Position numbers and translations under genes: made by a program
Notes under the pieces: model-generated
Seen by the model: the letters and a program-made list of their open reading frames with translations, nothing else
Told to the model about the DNA's origin: nothing
Database searches by the model: none
Shown here: positions 39,519 to 48,636 of the stretch, in pieces
How positions within the stretch are numbered: position 1 is the stretch's first letter
Layout of the letters: each line of letters begins with the position of its first letter
Origin: Akkermansia sp. RCC_12PD
Lineage (GTDB): Bacteria; Verrucomicrobiota; Verrucomicrobiia; Verrucomicrobiales; Akkermansiaceae
Reading direction: 5' to 3'
NCBI RefSeq assembly: GCF_036417355.1
Contig: NZ_CP143889.1
Coordinates: 1,984,001-2,048,000, forward strand
Length of the DNA: 64,000 bases

Positions 39519-40400
39519 ATGAAGTTTCAAGGTCTTTATACAGCAATTGTGACTCCGTTTGCCGGAGCCCGCGTCGATGAAGAGGCTTTCAGGATGCTTG
39601 TGGAAGAGCAGGTGGCCGCCGGCGTTGCCGGGATTGTGGCCGTGGGTACTACGGGAGAATCCCCCACGTTGACTGTGAAAGAGCATTTGAGGGTGATTGA
39701 ACTGGCTGTGGAATGTGCGGCCGGCCGTATTCAGGTGGTTGCCGGCACGGGAGCCAATTCCACGGCGGAGGCCATCCACATGACGCAGGAGGCGGAAAAG
39801 ATGGGCGTGGACGGAACGCTTCAGGTATGCCCGTATTACAACAAGCCTTCCCAGGAAGGTGTTTATGCTCATTTCAAGGCCATTGCGGACGCCACAAGGC
39901 TGCCGATCATGCTGTACAGCATTCCCGGCCGCTGCGGCATTGAGATTGCCGTGGAAACGGTGGGACGCCTTGCGAAGGATTGCCCGCATATCATTTGCGT
40001 GAAGGAAGCCGGCGGAAGTGTTGACCGCGTGAGCCAGCTGATGCAGGTGGTTCCGGAAGATTTTACCATTTTGTGCGGTGATGACGGCCTGACGGTGCCT
40101 TTCATGGCCTGCGGGGCCAGCGGTCTTGTTTCCGTTTCTTCCAATTTGATTCCCGGCATCATGAATTCCATCGTGAAAGCGGGCCTGGATAAGAACATGG
40201 CGGAGATGCTTTCCCTGCAAAAGACGTTTTACCCGCTCATGAAGGGGATCATGACGCTGGATACCAATCCCGTCCCCATCAAGGCCGCCATGGCGTTAAG
40301 AGGGGATATTCAGCCGGGCGTGCGTCTTCCCCTGGTGCCTTTGTCGGAGGAGAAGGCGGCGCAGCTTTCCGCCCTTCTTCAACGTTTTAACATTCTTTAA
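39519..40400 (+). CDS. dapA: 4-hydroxy-tetrahydrodipicolinate synthase
   Basis: Condenses pyruvate with L-aspartate semialdehyde, the first committed step to diaminopimelate and lysine. The 293-residue TIM barrel has VGTTGESPTL (proton relay Thr), the Tyr of MLYSIPGRCG and the Schiff-base Lys of ICVKEAGG. An AAGG six bases ahead of ATG 39519 supports this start over the ATG at 39501. It is the first of the dapA-dapB pair. Confidence 0.95.
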   Translation: MKFQGLYTAIVTPFAGARVDEEAFRMLVEEQVAAGVAGIVAVGTTGESPTLTVKEHLRVIELAVECAAGRIQVVAGTGANSTAEAIHMTQEAEKMGVDGTLQVCPYYNKPSQEGVYAHFKAIADATRLPIMLYSIPGRCGIEIAVETVGRLAKDCPHIICVKEAGGSVDRVSQLMQVVPEDFTILCGDDGLTVPFMACGASGLVSVSSNLIPGIMNSIVKAGLDKNMAEMLSLQKTFYPLMKGIMTLDTNPVPIKAAMALRGDIQPGVRLPLVPLSEEKAAQLSALLQRFNIL

Positions 40401-40412
40401 TATCTTACCTTT

Positions 40413-41153
40413 ATGATTTCCATTCTTGTTACAGGCAGTTCAGGCCGCATGGGGCAGGCCGTCCAGGAGGCGGTCACGCAAAATCCGGAAACGTGTGTGG
40501 GAGCCACGCATGACCAGGGGCAGGAGCTGTATCCCGCCCTGGCAAAGTGCGATGTGGTCATTGATTTTTCCTATCATGGCTTTACCAGCACTCTGCTGGC
40601 GGAGGCTGTGGCCAACAACAAGCCTGTGGTGATTGGAACTACGGGCCATACGGACCTGGAACGGCAGGAGATCATGGATGCTGCCGCTTCCATTCCGATC
40701 GTGTTTGCCTCCAATTATTCCGTCGGCGTGAATACCCTGTTCTGGCTGACGCGCAAGGCTGCGCAGATTCTGGGCGGCAGCTGCGACATGGAGGTGATGG
40801 AGATGCACCACCGCCACAAGATTGACGCCCCTTCCGGCACGGCCCGTACGCTGGCGGAAATTTTGTCCGGCGCCATTGACCGGAATTACGAAGACAGCGT
40901 TGTGTTCGGCCGCAACGGGTTGGTCGGGCCCCGGCCCGACAACGAAATTGGGATGCATTCCCTCCGGGGGGGAGACGTGGTGGGAGACCATACCGTGGTG
41001 TTTGCTTCCGACGGAGAACGTCTGGAACTCACGCACAAGGCTTCCAGCCGCATGACATTTGCCTCCGGCGCGGTTCGCGCCGCCCTCTGGCTTCAGGGAA
41101 AAGAGCCGGGATTGTATAACATGGAAGACGTCCTAGGCTTGTCCAAATTGTAA
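40413..41153 (+). CDS. dapB: 4-hydroxy-tetrahydrodipicolinate reductase
   Basis: Reduces the DapA product with NAD(P)H in the diaminopimelate/lysine pathway. The 246-residue protein shows the N-terminal GSSGRMGQAV, the cofactor-contacting IGTTGHT, and the catalytic/substrate motif EMHHRHKIDAPSGTA with its paired His and Lys. It begins 12 bases after dapA, so the two are cotranscribed. Confidence 0.95.
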   Translation: MISILVTGSSGRMGQAVQEAVTQNPETCVGATHDQGQELYPALAKCDVVIDFSYHGFTSTLLAEAVANNKPVVIGTTGHTDLERQEIMDAAASIPIVFASNYSVGVNTLFWLTRKAAQILGGSCDMEVMEMHHRHKIDAPSGTARTLAEILSGAIDRNYEDSVVFGRNGLVGPRPDNEIGMHSLRGGDVVGDHTVVFASDGERLELTHKASSRMTFASGAVRAALWLQGKEPGLYNMEDVLGLSKL

Positions 41154-41208
41154 TTTTGCGGCATTCCGGCCGTTCCTTTACCTGAATTGCCGGAATGCCT
41201 TTTTACCT

Positions 41209-41718
41209 ATGAAAAGAGCCGGTATTGCGCTGGGGTCAAACCTCGGAGACAAGAACAGCCTGATTGTGAAGGCCCGGGACCATTTGGCGCAGATGGCCTT
41301 GTCCGACGATCCCTTTTTGCAGTCCCCCCTGTACGCGACAAGTCCTTTGGGATGTCCCCACGGCTCCAATGATTACTTGAATGCCGTAGTGGAGTTTACC
41401 TGGGCCGGCACGGTGGAGGAACTGCTGGTGCATTGTCAGGGAATAGAACGCGCCCTGGGCCGTGTGCGCTCCGGGATCAGGTGTGAACCCCGCACGGCGG
41501 ATGTGGACATTATTTACGTGGGCGGTCTGGTGATTAATGATCCTCCCCGGCTGATCCTGCCCCATCCCAGGGCTCATTTGAGAAAGTTTGTACTGAAGCC
41601 GCTTTCCGATATCAGGCCGGATCTGGTCCTGCCGCTCCAGAAAAAAACGGTTTCCCGCCTGCTGGCGGAGCTGGTGACGGAGGAGGCGGAGCCGCTTCCT
41701 GTTGCGGAACAGTGGTAA
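41209..41718 (+). CDS. folK: 2-amino-4-hydroxy-6-hydroxymethyldihydropteridine diphosphokinase
   Basis: Transfers pyrophosphate from ATP to 6-hydroxymethyl-dihydropterin in folate synthesis. The 169-residue protein has the full signature: IALGSNLGD at the start, SPLYATSPLG, NAVVEFTW, and RTADVDIIYVGG with the Mg-binding Asp pair, then LPHPRAHLRKFVL. It lies between dapB and panB in a run of biosynthetic genes; its stop overlaps a possible panB GTG start. Confidence 0.93.
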   Translation: MKRAGIALGSNLGDKNSLIVKARDHLAQMALSDDPFLQSPLYATSPLGCPHGSNDYLNAVVEFTWAGTVEELLVHCQGIERALGRVRSGIRCEPRTADVDIIYVGGLVINDPPRLILPHPRAHLRKFVLKPLSDIRPDLVLPLQKKTVSRLLAELVTEEAEPLPVAEQW

Positions 41719-41738
41719 AAAACATTCATATTAACGCC

Positions 41739-42527
41739 ATGAATCAATCTGTTGAAAAGGCGGAACGCATCCGCGCCTGCAAGGGCTCGCGGCATGTGAC
41801 GCTGGTTACCGCTTATGATTATCCCACGGGACGCCTGCTGGATGAGGCCGGCGTGGATGTCGTCCTGGTAGGGGATTCCGTGGGAATGGTCCAGCTGGGC
41901 TTCCCGGATACCACCCACGTGACGCTGGACCATATGGTCCACCATGTGGAGGCCACGGCGCGCGGCGTAAAAAATGCCCTGCTGGTGGGGGATATGCCCA
42001 TCCATACTTATGAGACGGTGAAGGATGCCGTGCGTACCGCGGGAAAACTGTTCCGGGCCGGAGCGGATGCCGTCAAGCTGGAAGGCGGCGCCTCCCAGGC
42101 GGAAAAGATACGCGCCATTGTGAAGGCGGGGATTCCCGTGATGGGCCATATCGGCCTGCTGCCTCAAAAAGTTCTGGAAGAGGGGGGATACAGGATCAAG
42201 GGGAAATCCATTGCTGAGGCGGACGCCCTGGTGAAGGATGTTCAGGCCGTGGCGGAGGCCGGAGCCTGCTCCGTCGTAGTGGAAGGCGTTACGCCCTCCG
42301 TGGCGCGCCGTATTACGGCTCATTCTCCCATTCCTACTTTGGGCATCGGTTCCGGAGCACATACCTGTGACGGGGATGTGGTAGTTATTCATGACCTGGT
42401 GGGGGCGTTTCCGTGGTTTGTCCCGGCCTTTGTGAAGCCCCGCGCCGACGTGGCCGGAAGTATGACGGCGGCGGTGAAGGAGTGGATGAAGGACGTGTAC
42501 ACGGAACCCGGAACTGCGGGCTCCTAG
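41739..42527 (+). CDS. panB: 3-methyl-2-oxobutanoate hydroxymethyltransferase
   Basis: Makes ketopantoate from alpha-ketoisovalerate and 5,10-methylene-THF, the first step to pantothenate. The 262-residue TIM barrel has the family motifs VTAYDYPTGRLLDEAG, VLVGDSVGMVQLG (Mg-binding Asp), VGDMPIHTY, KLEGG, PVMGHIGLLPQ and VVEGV with the catalytic Glu. ATG 41739 is chosen; a GTG at 41712 overlapping folK adds nine residues unlike the family. Confidence 0.95.
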   Translation: MNQSVEKAERIRACKGSRHVTLVTAYDYPTGRLLDEAGVDVVLVGDSVGMVQLGFPDTTHVTLDHMVHHVEATARGVKNALLVGDMPIHTYETVKDAVRTAGKLFRAGADAVKLEGGASQAEKIRAIVKAGIPVMGHIGLLPQKVLEEGGYRIKGKSIAEADALVKDVQAVAEAGACSVVVEGVTPSVARRITAHSPIPTLGIGSGAHTCDGDVVVIHDLVGAFPWFVPAFVKPRADVAGSMTAAVKEWMKDVYTEPGTAGS

Positions 42528-42542
42528 CCCTGGACAATTTTT

Positions 42543-43478
42543 ATGCTGGTTTTTTCTACATGCTGGAATTCCCACCGTCATCAGGACGGGGAGGAGATGA
42601 TTGATGAGATTCTTTCCCTGGGGTTTGACCATGTGGAACTTTCCCACGGCATCAAGCTTTCTCTTTTGCCGGGCATCATGAGGGCCGTGGAAGCGGGCAA
42701 GGTGCGTGTGGCCGGCGTTCACAATTATTTTCCCGCTCCGATTGACGAGGTGGGGGATGCCCCGGACAGCAGGCCGTTTACGGCGGATTTGCCCCAGGTC
42801 CGCAGCAAGGCGATTGAACTGACGAAGAAGTCCATTGAACAGGGCGCCTCCCTGGGCGCCGGATATATTGTTTTGCACATGGGGACGGTGGAACCGCTGG
42901 TGAAGCGTACGGATACGGCCCGGCTGCAGACCATGGCCAGGGAAGGGCTGGTGGGCACGGAGGAGTTTGCCCGGACCAAGGGGGAATTCGTCAGGCGCCG
43001 CAACCGTCTCGCTCCCGTTTATGTGGAGCGTGCCCGCGAGGCCATCCGCCAGTTATTGCCCCATGCCTCGGAGTTCGGAGTGAAACTGGGCATCGAAGGC
43101 CGCAGCCATTATGAACAGATTCCCAGTGAGGATGAAATGGCGGACCTGATGCGGGAGTTTGCAGAAGAGAGGTTTGTCGGTTACTGGCATGATTTCGGGC
43201 ATATTCAGCGGAAGCACAATTTGCTCTTATTGAATCATGAACAATTCATCCACAGTATATCTCCCCATTTGATCGGCGGGCACGTGAACGACGTCAAATG
43301 GCCGGCCCGCGATCACCAGGTGCCCTTGATGGGGAGCGGGGTGCCTTTTGAACGCCTTTTGCCTTTTTTCCCCGCAGGCGTGCCGCTTGTCTGGGAACTT
43401 TCGGGGAGAGCCGCCGCGGAGGACATCCTGACTGCGCGGGAATTGTGGGAAAGCAGGTTTCCGCAGACGTTGCAGTAA
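42543..43478 (+). CDS. Sugar phosphate isomerase/epimerase-like TIM barrel protein
   Basis: A 311-residue protein of the xylose-isomerase-like (AP endonuclease 2) TIM-barrel superfamily. It has MLVFSTCWNS at the start, VELSHGIKLS, AGVHNYFPAPIDE, GAGYIVLHMGTVEP, VKLGIEGRSHYEQIP with a likely metal-binding Glu, YWHDFGHIQRKHNL and LIGGHVNDVKW with candidate His and Asp ligands. Members bind a divalent metal and isomerise sugars or related compounds; the substrate is unknown. It follows panB by 15 bases and may be cotranscribed. Confidence 0.72.
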   Translation: MLVFSTCWNSHRHQDGEEMIDEILSLGFDHVELSHGIKLSLLPGIMRAVEAGKVRVAGVHNYFPAPIDEVGDAPDSRPFTADLPQVRSKAIELTKKSIEQGASLGAGYIVLHMGTVEPLVKRTDTARLQTMAREGLVGTEEFARTKGEFVRRRNRLAPVYVERAREAIRQLLPHASEFGVKLGIEGRSHYEQIPSEDEMADLMREFAEERFVGYWHDFGHIQRKHNLLLLNHEQFIHSISPHLIGGHVNDVKWPARDHQVPLMGSGVPFERLLPFFPAGVPLVWELSGRAAAEDILTARELWESRFPQTLQ

Positions 43479-43525
43479 CCATCTTGTGATTGTCAATGCG
43501 GTGCATTGCATATAGAGTGGGAACA

Positions 43526-44395
43526 ATGATTGACAAGACGACATCCCGCGTCATTCTGGGCCTGCTGGTGACGGCCGGGGTGATGGTTGCAGCGTTTGCC
43601 TGGTACAAGGCCCGTGACGCCGCCAGTCCGGATGCGGGCGCGTACAAAAATATTTATGACGTGGATGTTCCGCAGTCCGCTCCCATTCCCGTGGATTACA
43701 GACTGATTCTGCTGACTCCCCAGGAACTGGCCAAGGCCCCTCTGGCGGATGTGTTTGTGTCCCCGCTGGGGGATGACAACGGAGCGTTTACGTATTCCGC
43801 CCAGGGGTTCGGAGCCATGAATGCCGCGCGCGGCGGCAGGCATACCGGACAGGATTTGAACGGCATTGGTGGAGAGAATACGGATGAGGGGCTTCCGGTG
43901 CGTGCCGCGGGACGCGGGCTGCTGATTTATGCCGGGGAACCGTCTCCGGACTGGGGAAACGTCGTGGTTCTGCTGCATCGGCTTCCTGACGGCCGTTTTG
44001 TGCAGAGCCTGTATGCTCATCTTAAAACTATCAGCGACATTCCTCTGGGAACCATCGTGGGCCGTGGGGAGCAGATCGGCACTGTGGGCACGGCGCACGG
44101 CAATTATCTGGCCCATCTGCATTTTGAAATGATTGAGTCCATCGCCCATGAGGCGGGAATGCCGGGGTATGGCAAGACGACGTTCAACCGGATCAATCCG
44201 GACGAGGTGCTGGAAAAGTACGCTCCCGACCCCGCGATGATGATTCCGGACCCCGTGATTGCCCTGAAGGATGTTCAGCAGGCTGCCGGCTGGGAGAAAC
44301 TGCTGGAAAACCTTTACCGGGACAACAGCATGGAGGCTCTGGACAAGATTCTGCCGAAGGAACAGCAGGAAGGCGCCCTGAAACCCGCTCCGTAA
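43526..44395 (+). CDS. M23 family metallopeptidase (LytM/peptidoglycan endopeptidase-like)
   Basis: A 289-residue protein with an N-terminal membrane anchor or signal (VILGLLVTAGVMVAAFAWY). The M23 domain shows GGRHTGQDLNGIGG with the Zn-binding His and Asp, VRAAGRGLLIYAGEPSPDWGNVVVLLH, and HLHFEM with the later His ligands. It should cut peptide cross-links in peptidoglycan, or act as a scaffold if inactive. A helical C-terminal tail of about 60 residues follows. The upstream TTG at 43490 is less likely than ATG 43526. Confidence 0.85.
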   Translation: MIDKTTSRVILGLLVTAGVMVAAFAWYKARDAASPDAGAYKNIYDVDVPQSAPIPVDYRLILLTPQELAKAPLADVFVSPLGDDNGAFTYSAQGFGAMNAARGGRHTGQDLNGIGGENTDEGLPVRAAGRGLLIYAGEPSPDWGNVVVLLHRLPDGRFVQSLYAHLKTISDIPLGTIVGRGEQIGTVGTAHGNYLAHLHFEMIESIAHEAGMPGYGKTTFNRINPDEVLEKYAPDPAMMIPDPVIALKDVQQAAGWEKLLENLYRDNSMEALDKILPKEQQEGALKPAP

Positions 44396-44408
44396 CCGGA
44401 AAGGCCGT

Positions 44409-45254
44409 TTACGGAAGTTTGTCTTCCTGCCTGGAGGCCAGTTCCCGCTGCATCCTGCTGATTTGGAGAACGGATATCAGCCACAGGATGCTGGCCGCGG
44501 TTATCAGGGAACCGATCAGGAAGAAGGCCACCAGATAATGTTCCACTCCGAAAGGGAAAAGCAGGGACAGCGTGAGGGCGGTCGCCGCGGTTAAGTACAG
44601 CCGCACGGCCAGGGAGGGGGATTGCAGCATCCATTCTTCCGGATTTTTTGAGGCTCTGTACAGTTCCTGGATGATCAGGGCATTGAGCACCATGCCAACG
44701 AGAGGCATGCAGCTGAGGATAACGCTGGCCAGGGGAGTGAACCGCAACCCTGAAACGCGGAATTGCTGTACGTTGGCGCAGGCCCGGTAAAGCCAGACCA
44801 GCTGGACGGCCAGGGAGGGGATGCACAAAAGGCTGAACAGGAAAATGAGGGGAAGCACGTAGGAGGGAAGCTGATCTACGACCTGCCGGAGAGTGGTTTG
44901 AACCTCCGCATAGTCCACGATATGATGGAAACAGACAATCCACAGGGTCCACAGGGAGCAGGCCAGAAGAATGAAACAGGCCGGAAAGGCTAATCTGGAG
45001 AGCTCGAAGAGGGAGTACCGCAAACGGTACGTGGGGGGCGGGGGGGAGATATCCGGCTCTTCCTTCCGGAAGGGGAGGGTTTCCGGCTCTTTTTCCGGCA
45101 AAACCTGCCCGACCGGCTGCCATCCGTCCATGCCCGGCTTCCAGGTGAGCGTTTCCGAGTCAATGACGCCCTGGCCCAGAAATTCCCGGACTTCGTATTC
45201 GGAGTAGGACCTCGGCTGTGAATCGCCGGGAAGCTTCAGGAAGTATTCACTCAT
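44409..45254 (-). CDS. GYF_2 (DUF4339) and DUF4328-like membrane protein
   Basis: A 281-residue protein. The first 60 residues form a GYF_2 domain (YFLKLPGDSQPRSYSEYEVREFLGQGVIDSETLTWKPGMDGWQPVGQV), a peptide-binding fold. After a Pro-rich linker come about six hydrophobic helices with a DUF4328-like segment (WLYRACANVQQFRVSGLRFTPLASVILSCMPLVGMVL). Such proteins are common membrane proteins of unknown function. A Met three residues upstream (45263) is possible. The gene converges with the M23 gene and marks the left border of the AT-rich island. Confidence 0.65.
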   Translation of the reverse strand: MSEYFLKLPGDSQPRSYSEYEVREFLGQGVIDSETLTWKPGMDGWQPVGQVLPEKEPETLPFRKEEPDISPPPPTYRLRYSLFELSRLAFPACFILLACSLWTLWIVCFHHIVDYAEVQTTLRQVVDQLPSYVLPLIFLFSLLCIPSLAVQLVWLYRACANVQQFRVSGLRFTPLASVILSCMPLVGMVLNALIIQELYRASKNPEEWMLQSPSLAVRLYLTAATALTLSLLFPFGVEHYLVAFFLIGSLITAASILWLISVLQISRMQRELASRQEDKLP

Positions 45255-45665
45255 CGCCTGCATGTTAAGAGAAGAAAGGCCGCGGGAGCAATGTGAAATT
45301 GAGGGATGACTGATAAAGTTCTGTGGTCTAAGTTGTTCTTTCCACTTTTTATTTTTTCAAAAACAGGTGGTGACAGTAGATACAGTCACTGTTTGAGGCT
45401 TTAAAATTTTTTAAGAGACATGTTATGAAATACTGGATAAATCAAATGTTTCCCAAATATTTCTATAAATCATTGATGTCGGAATGTAGGAAACAGCTCC
45501 TTTTACGGCAAATATAGGGTCTAGTTTGTGAGTGTAAGCAATCTTATTTATTGTCGTTCTTGAATTTATTTGAATATCCAACATTAATTGATGTTAATGT
45601 CAATTATCTTGATTTTTAGGAAATATAGCGTCATGGTAGATATTATTAATATAGTGAATTTCGGT
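45255..45665. other. AT-rich leader of the accessory island
   Basis: Base composition drops sharply to AT-rich from about 45290 and stays so to about 51150. A short inverted repeat gtgac-N10-gtcac lies near 45371. No tRNA fragment, integrase or convincing promoter was found. Several in-frame starts (45588, 45591, 45633) precede the one chosen for the next gene. Confidence 0.4.
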
Positions 45666-47888
45666 ATGAATCAGGAAAAGTATATTAGTCAGAAAAAGAA
45701 GCGATCCTTCACCAGATTTCTTCTAACAGAGGAGAGCTCAAGAAAAATGGCGTCAGCTATGGATCAGAAGAAATTTATTTCTCTGGAAACTATTTTTGAT
45801 AGCAATTTTTCATCACATGCTTTTCTGGATGACGAAGAGAAATGGTGCAGAGATACATTGAGCTTACATTTCTTTTATAAAGACAGCAAAAGACCTCATG
45901 GGTTCCATGACTTTTATGAGGACATGCCAAGTAGTCTACCTTTTCATAGAAATACTCCCTATCCGGTTTATTTCTCATTGATCAAAAAATTCATCCAATA
46001 TGAAAATTCGCCGGAATGGAGCAAAGATTTTATTCTATCAAAGATAACTGAAGGCGAGTTTCCCCTTCTGTTTTATGGTGTGGAGCAAATCAAGAAGAGC
46101 AATAACAGGTATGAGTATTCTTACGTTTTTATCGCTTCCGATATTTGCCCACTACCTCCACCCCACATTCTTTTTTCAGAATCGGAAAAGGAGACCACTT
46201 TTTTGGAATTTCCTCAAGATCATTCATTGCCTCTTCCGTTTTTCAAAAATTCATTGGGATATTTTCTTGCTCATAGATCGCAGAATCTTCAAGAGATCCG
46301 GCAGGCCCAGGATATTATCCGACAAGTAGTGCCGGTCTGGGTAGATGAAAGCTATATGTCCTATGGTGTGCATTGGTTTCTGGAAGTTCGCCTCTCTATG
46401 CAGTGTTGTGAAGGTATGCTTATTTTATGTACTGAAGAACTGAGAAATAATATGAATTCCGTACGTGAAGAGTTGGAGGTAGCCAAAGAACTTTTAATGT
46501 CACGACAGGAAAAATTTAAAATTGTAAAGTTGTATTTTACTTCAGAAATATATGGTAATGAATATCTTCCTGAAGATGATTCCATGAATGTTTGCTCTTT
46601 TTTGTCTACGGATGAAAGCGTTCGTTCTTTTTTGATGGGAAAAGGAGGATTTTCTACGGGACGGAATTTGACTCAAAATGGAGAGGATATCAAACGTTTC
46701 ATTGATTTGACTACCCCCAGGGGAAGATCAATCATGGACCGTGCTACGTTGATGCCTGCTAATATTCCTTTGTTTCCTGAGATTTTTGCCGATTCTACGA
46801 CAGGGCGATTGACTAATGAGAATAAGGAGAACAAAGGTATTATTCAATTCAGCTTCATAATAGAATGTTCGGATGGGCGTATTCTCGAATTAGGCAGATT
46901 GGATGAATTTCATAACGTCACAGGAGGGCAAAGTATTCTCGTTTCCTGGTCGCCCTTTGAAGAATCCTATGATGGAGATACAAGATATTATCCTAATTCT
47001 TTGGAGGATATCTGGAATATCTATCAAATGGAAGTGGCTCATCATGTTCGTCTCAAGAGACCGGATATTGTTCCTTTTGCCTTTGTCACTAATATTTTAG
47101 GAAAAAAGAGCTATTTGTTTTATATTTTCCGTGTCCATTACCATGTAAAGGGAGAGGAACTCCTAAAAAAGATTTTTCTTAAAAAAGATAAAGATGCCGT
47201 TATCGGTTTCTTTGAGGCGCAGGATTTGCTTCCTTGTGAGGAAGAAGTAGCAGTTCTTGCCGGCAATCCTCTGCAGCAGGGACCTGTGCCATTGCCACAG
47301 AAAAATAAGTCAGATGTGCAAACGCTCAGAATGCTTTTAGAGCAGAATGGAAATGATTCCTTCGTCCGCAAAGCCTCTTTTGTGGACTTCGGAGAATCTC
47401 AAATAACCCCAATCTCCTCAACCGCTCCCGGACTATTGCCGAAGCAGCTTGTCGGAGAAGATAAGAGTTGTCTTTATATTTCCTATCCGGAAGAAGAATA
47501 CCTTCTGGCACTCGAACTTAAGCAAAAACTGGAAGCTGCCGGGTGTGGCCCGGTGTATGTTCCTAATTACGAGAAAAGAGAATTGGATAAGGAAGCCATG
47601 CATTACAGCTATTCCTGTCTCTTTCTATGTACTGAAAAAACTTGTGATTCCGAGCGTATGCGTAAAGATAGCCAATGGGCTTTGGAAACGTCCAGCAAGC
47701 TGGAGAGAATTAATACGTACAATATTATTAAATTGTTGGTAAGAAAGGCTGACAATCCTGAAAAATGTTCTCCTGAAATATTGAAAAACTGCCGCACGTG
47801 CAATGCTCTTCTTGAACAGAACAGTTCTGATGCCGTTGGCTGCGCGGTCCAGCAACTTAAAGATATGCTGTGCAGCGGATTGGTATAA
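45666..47888 (+). CDS. Double-TIR protein with a central Nudix-like domain (predicted NAD+-signalling enzyme)
   Basis: A 740-residue protein from Met 45666; in-frame starts at 45588, 45591 and 45633 would add up to 26 residues. Residues 198-325 read as a full TIR domain: LGYFLAHRS, a VVPVWVDESY strand, CEGMLILCTEE, then NNMNSVREELEVAKEL with a Glu at the catalytic position. Residues 600-737 are a second TIR: SCLYISYPEEEYLLALELK, YSCLFLCTEK and DSQWALETSSK, again with a candidate catalytic Glu. Between them, 366-524 is a domain shared with the next gene; its strand pattern and FFEAQDLLP end recall a Nudix fold without a proper Nudix box. The N-terminal 190 residues may hold a more divergent copy. 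The likely role is making an NAD+-derived signal; the first gene of the island. Confidence 0.7.
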   Translation: MNQEKYISQKKKRSFTRFLLTEESSRKMASAMDQKKFISLETIFDSNFSSHAFLDDEEKWCRDTLSLHFFYKDSKRPHGFHDFYEDMPSSLPFHRNTPYPVYFSLIKKFIQYENSPEWSKDFILSKITEGEFPLLFYGVEQIKKSNNRYEYSYVFIASDICPLPPPHILFSESEKETTFLEFPQDHSLPLPFFKNSLGYFLAHRSQNLQEIRQAQDIIRQVVPVWVDESYMSYGVHWFLEVRLSMQCCEGMLILCTEELRNNMNSVREELEVAKELLMSRQEKFKIVKLYFTSEIYGNEYLPEDDSMNVCSFLSTDESVRSFLMGKGGFSTGRNLTQNGEDIKRFIDLTTPRGRSIMDRATLMPANIPLFPEIFADSTTGRLTNENKENKGIIQFSFIIECSDGRILELGRLDEFHNVTGGQSILVSWSPFEESYDGDTRYYPNSLEDIWNIYQMEVAHHVRLKRPDIVPFAFVTNILGKKSYLFYIFRVHYHVKGEELLKKIFLKKDKDAVIGFFEAQDLLPCEEEVAVLAGNPLQQGPVPLPQKNKSDVQTLRMLLEQNGNDSFVRKASFVDFGESQITPISSTAPGLLPKQLVGEDKSCLYISYPEEEYLLALELKQKLEAAGCGPVYVPNYEKRELDKEAMHYSYSCLFLCTEKTCDSERMRKDSQWALETSSKLERINTYNIIKLLVRKADNPEKCSPEILKNCRTCNALLEQNSSDAVGCAVQQLKDMLCSGLV

Positions 47889-47908
47889 TTTACACTCATT
47901 ATTCCATT

Positions 47909-48610
47909 ATGCCTGAAAACATTGATGCAAAAAGATATATAGATAAAAAGGAACGATATTCACATACCCTCAGAGAGCGTTTTGACAAGAGGGAAATTCC
48001 GTCTTTTCAAGAGTTGTTTTCCCATTCGCAAAGTGCTCCCCTGAATCACGAACAAAAAAAAGGAAAGGATATTATTCAATTCAGTTTTTTTATTACTACG
48101 CGCGAAGGGGATATCATGCTGATCGAACGTTCGGATAAAAGCCATGTCATCACGCGCGGCTTGAGTCTGCTGGTTTCCTGGTCACCGGCCGTGTCCGTGT
48201 TTCCCTCGGGAAATAGCTGGCCCAGTGATCAGGAAGACCTGTTCTTTATTTTTCATAAGGAAATTACATCAGAGCTGCTAAAAAAACCGGAATTGAAATA
48301 TACGGGCTTTGCACGCAATGACATGGATTCCGAAAGAACTTATTATTTTCATATTTTTGAAGCCCATTATCCTTGTTCATCATTTGAATTTAAAAAAATG
48401 GTTTCCAATATGGGAAGGAAAAATTTGTTCATCAAAGACAAAGATATTTTTGTAGATATCCTGTCACTGGAAAATTTGAAAAACAAATATGTCATTACAA
48501 ATGATGTAGATTCTGCCTTATTGGACTTTATTCATAGAAAGAGATTAAAAGAAGTATATATGTCCGGAGAGAATTGTATTCTTCTACCTGGCTCATTTTT
48601 AAAGAATTGA
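47909..48610 (+). CDS. Free-standing Nudix-like domain protein, paralogue of the centre of the TIR protein
   Basis: A 233-residue protein without signal or TM segments. Residues 30-190 align with residues 366-524 of the protein encoded just upstream: IPSFQELFSHS with IPLFPEIFADS, DIIQFSFFI with GIIQFSFII, LLVSWSP with ILVSWSP, and TYYFHIFEAHY with SYLFYIFRVHY. The order of strands, a helix with FHKEITSEL where a Nudix box would sit, and the final FVDILSLENL suggest a degenerate Nudix fold, perhaps binding rather than cutting a nucleotide. The gene begins 20 bases after the TIR gene. Nudix assignment is tentative. Confidence 0.65.
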   Translation: MPENIDAKRYIDKKERYSHTLRERFDKREIPSFQELFSHSQSAPLNHEQKKGKDIIQFSFFITTREGDIMLIERSDKSHVITRGLSLLVSWSPAVSVFPSGNSWPSDQEDLFFIFHKEITSELLKKPELKYTGFARNDMDSERTYYFHIFEAHYPCSSFEFKKMVSNMGRKNLFIKDKDIFVDILSLENLKNKYVITNDVDSALLDFIHRKRLKEVYMSGENCILLPGSFLKN

Positions 48611-48636
48611 AAAAGTTTGATCAAGGTTTTTTCCAC

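Noticed and set aside
45255-45665. A second copy of the tRNA-Pro fragment left of the AT-rich island
   Set aside because: I looked for the tRNA 3' end here, which would make the whole island one element, but none is visible.
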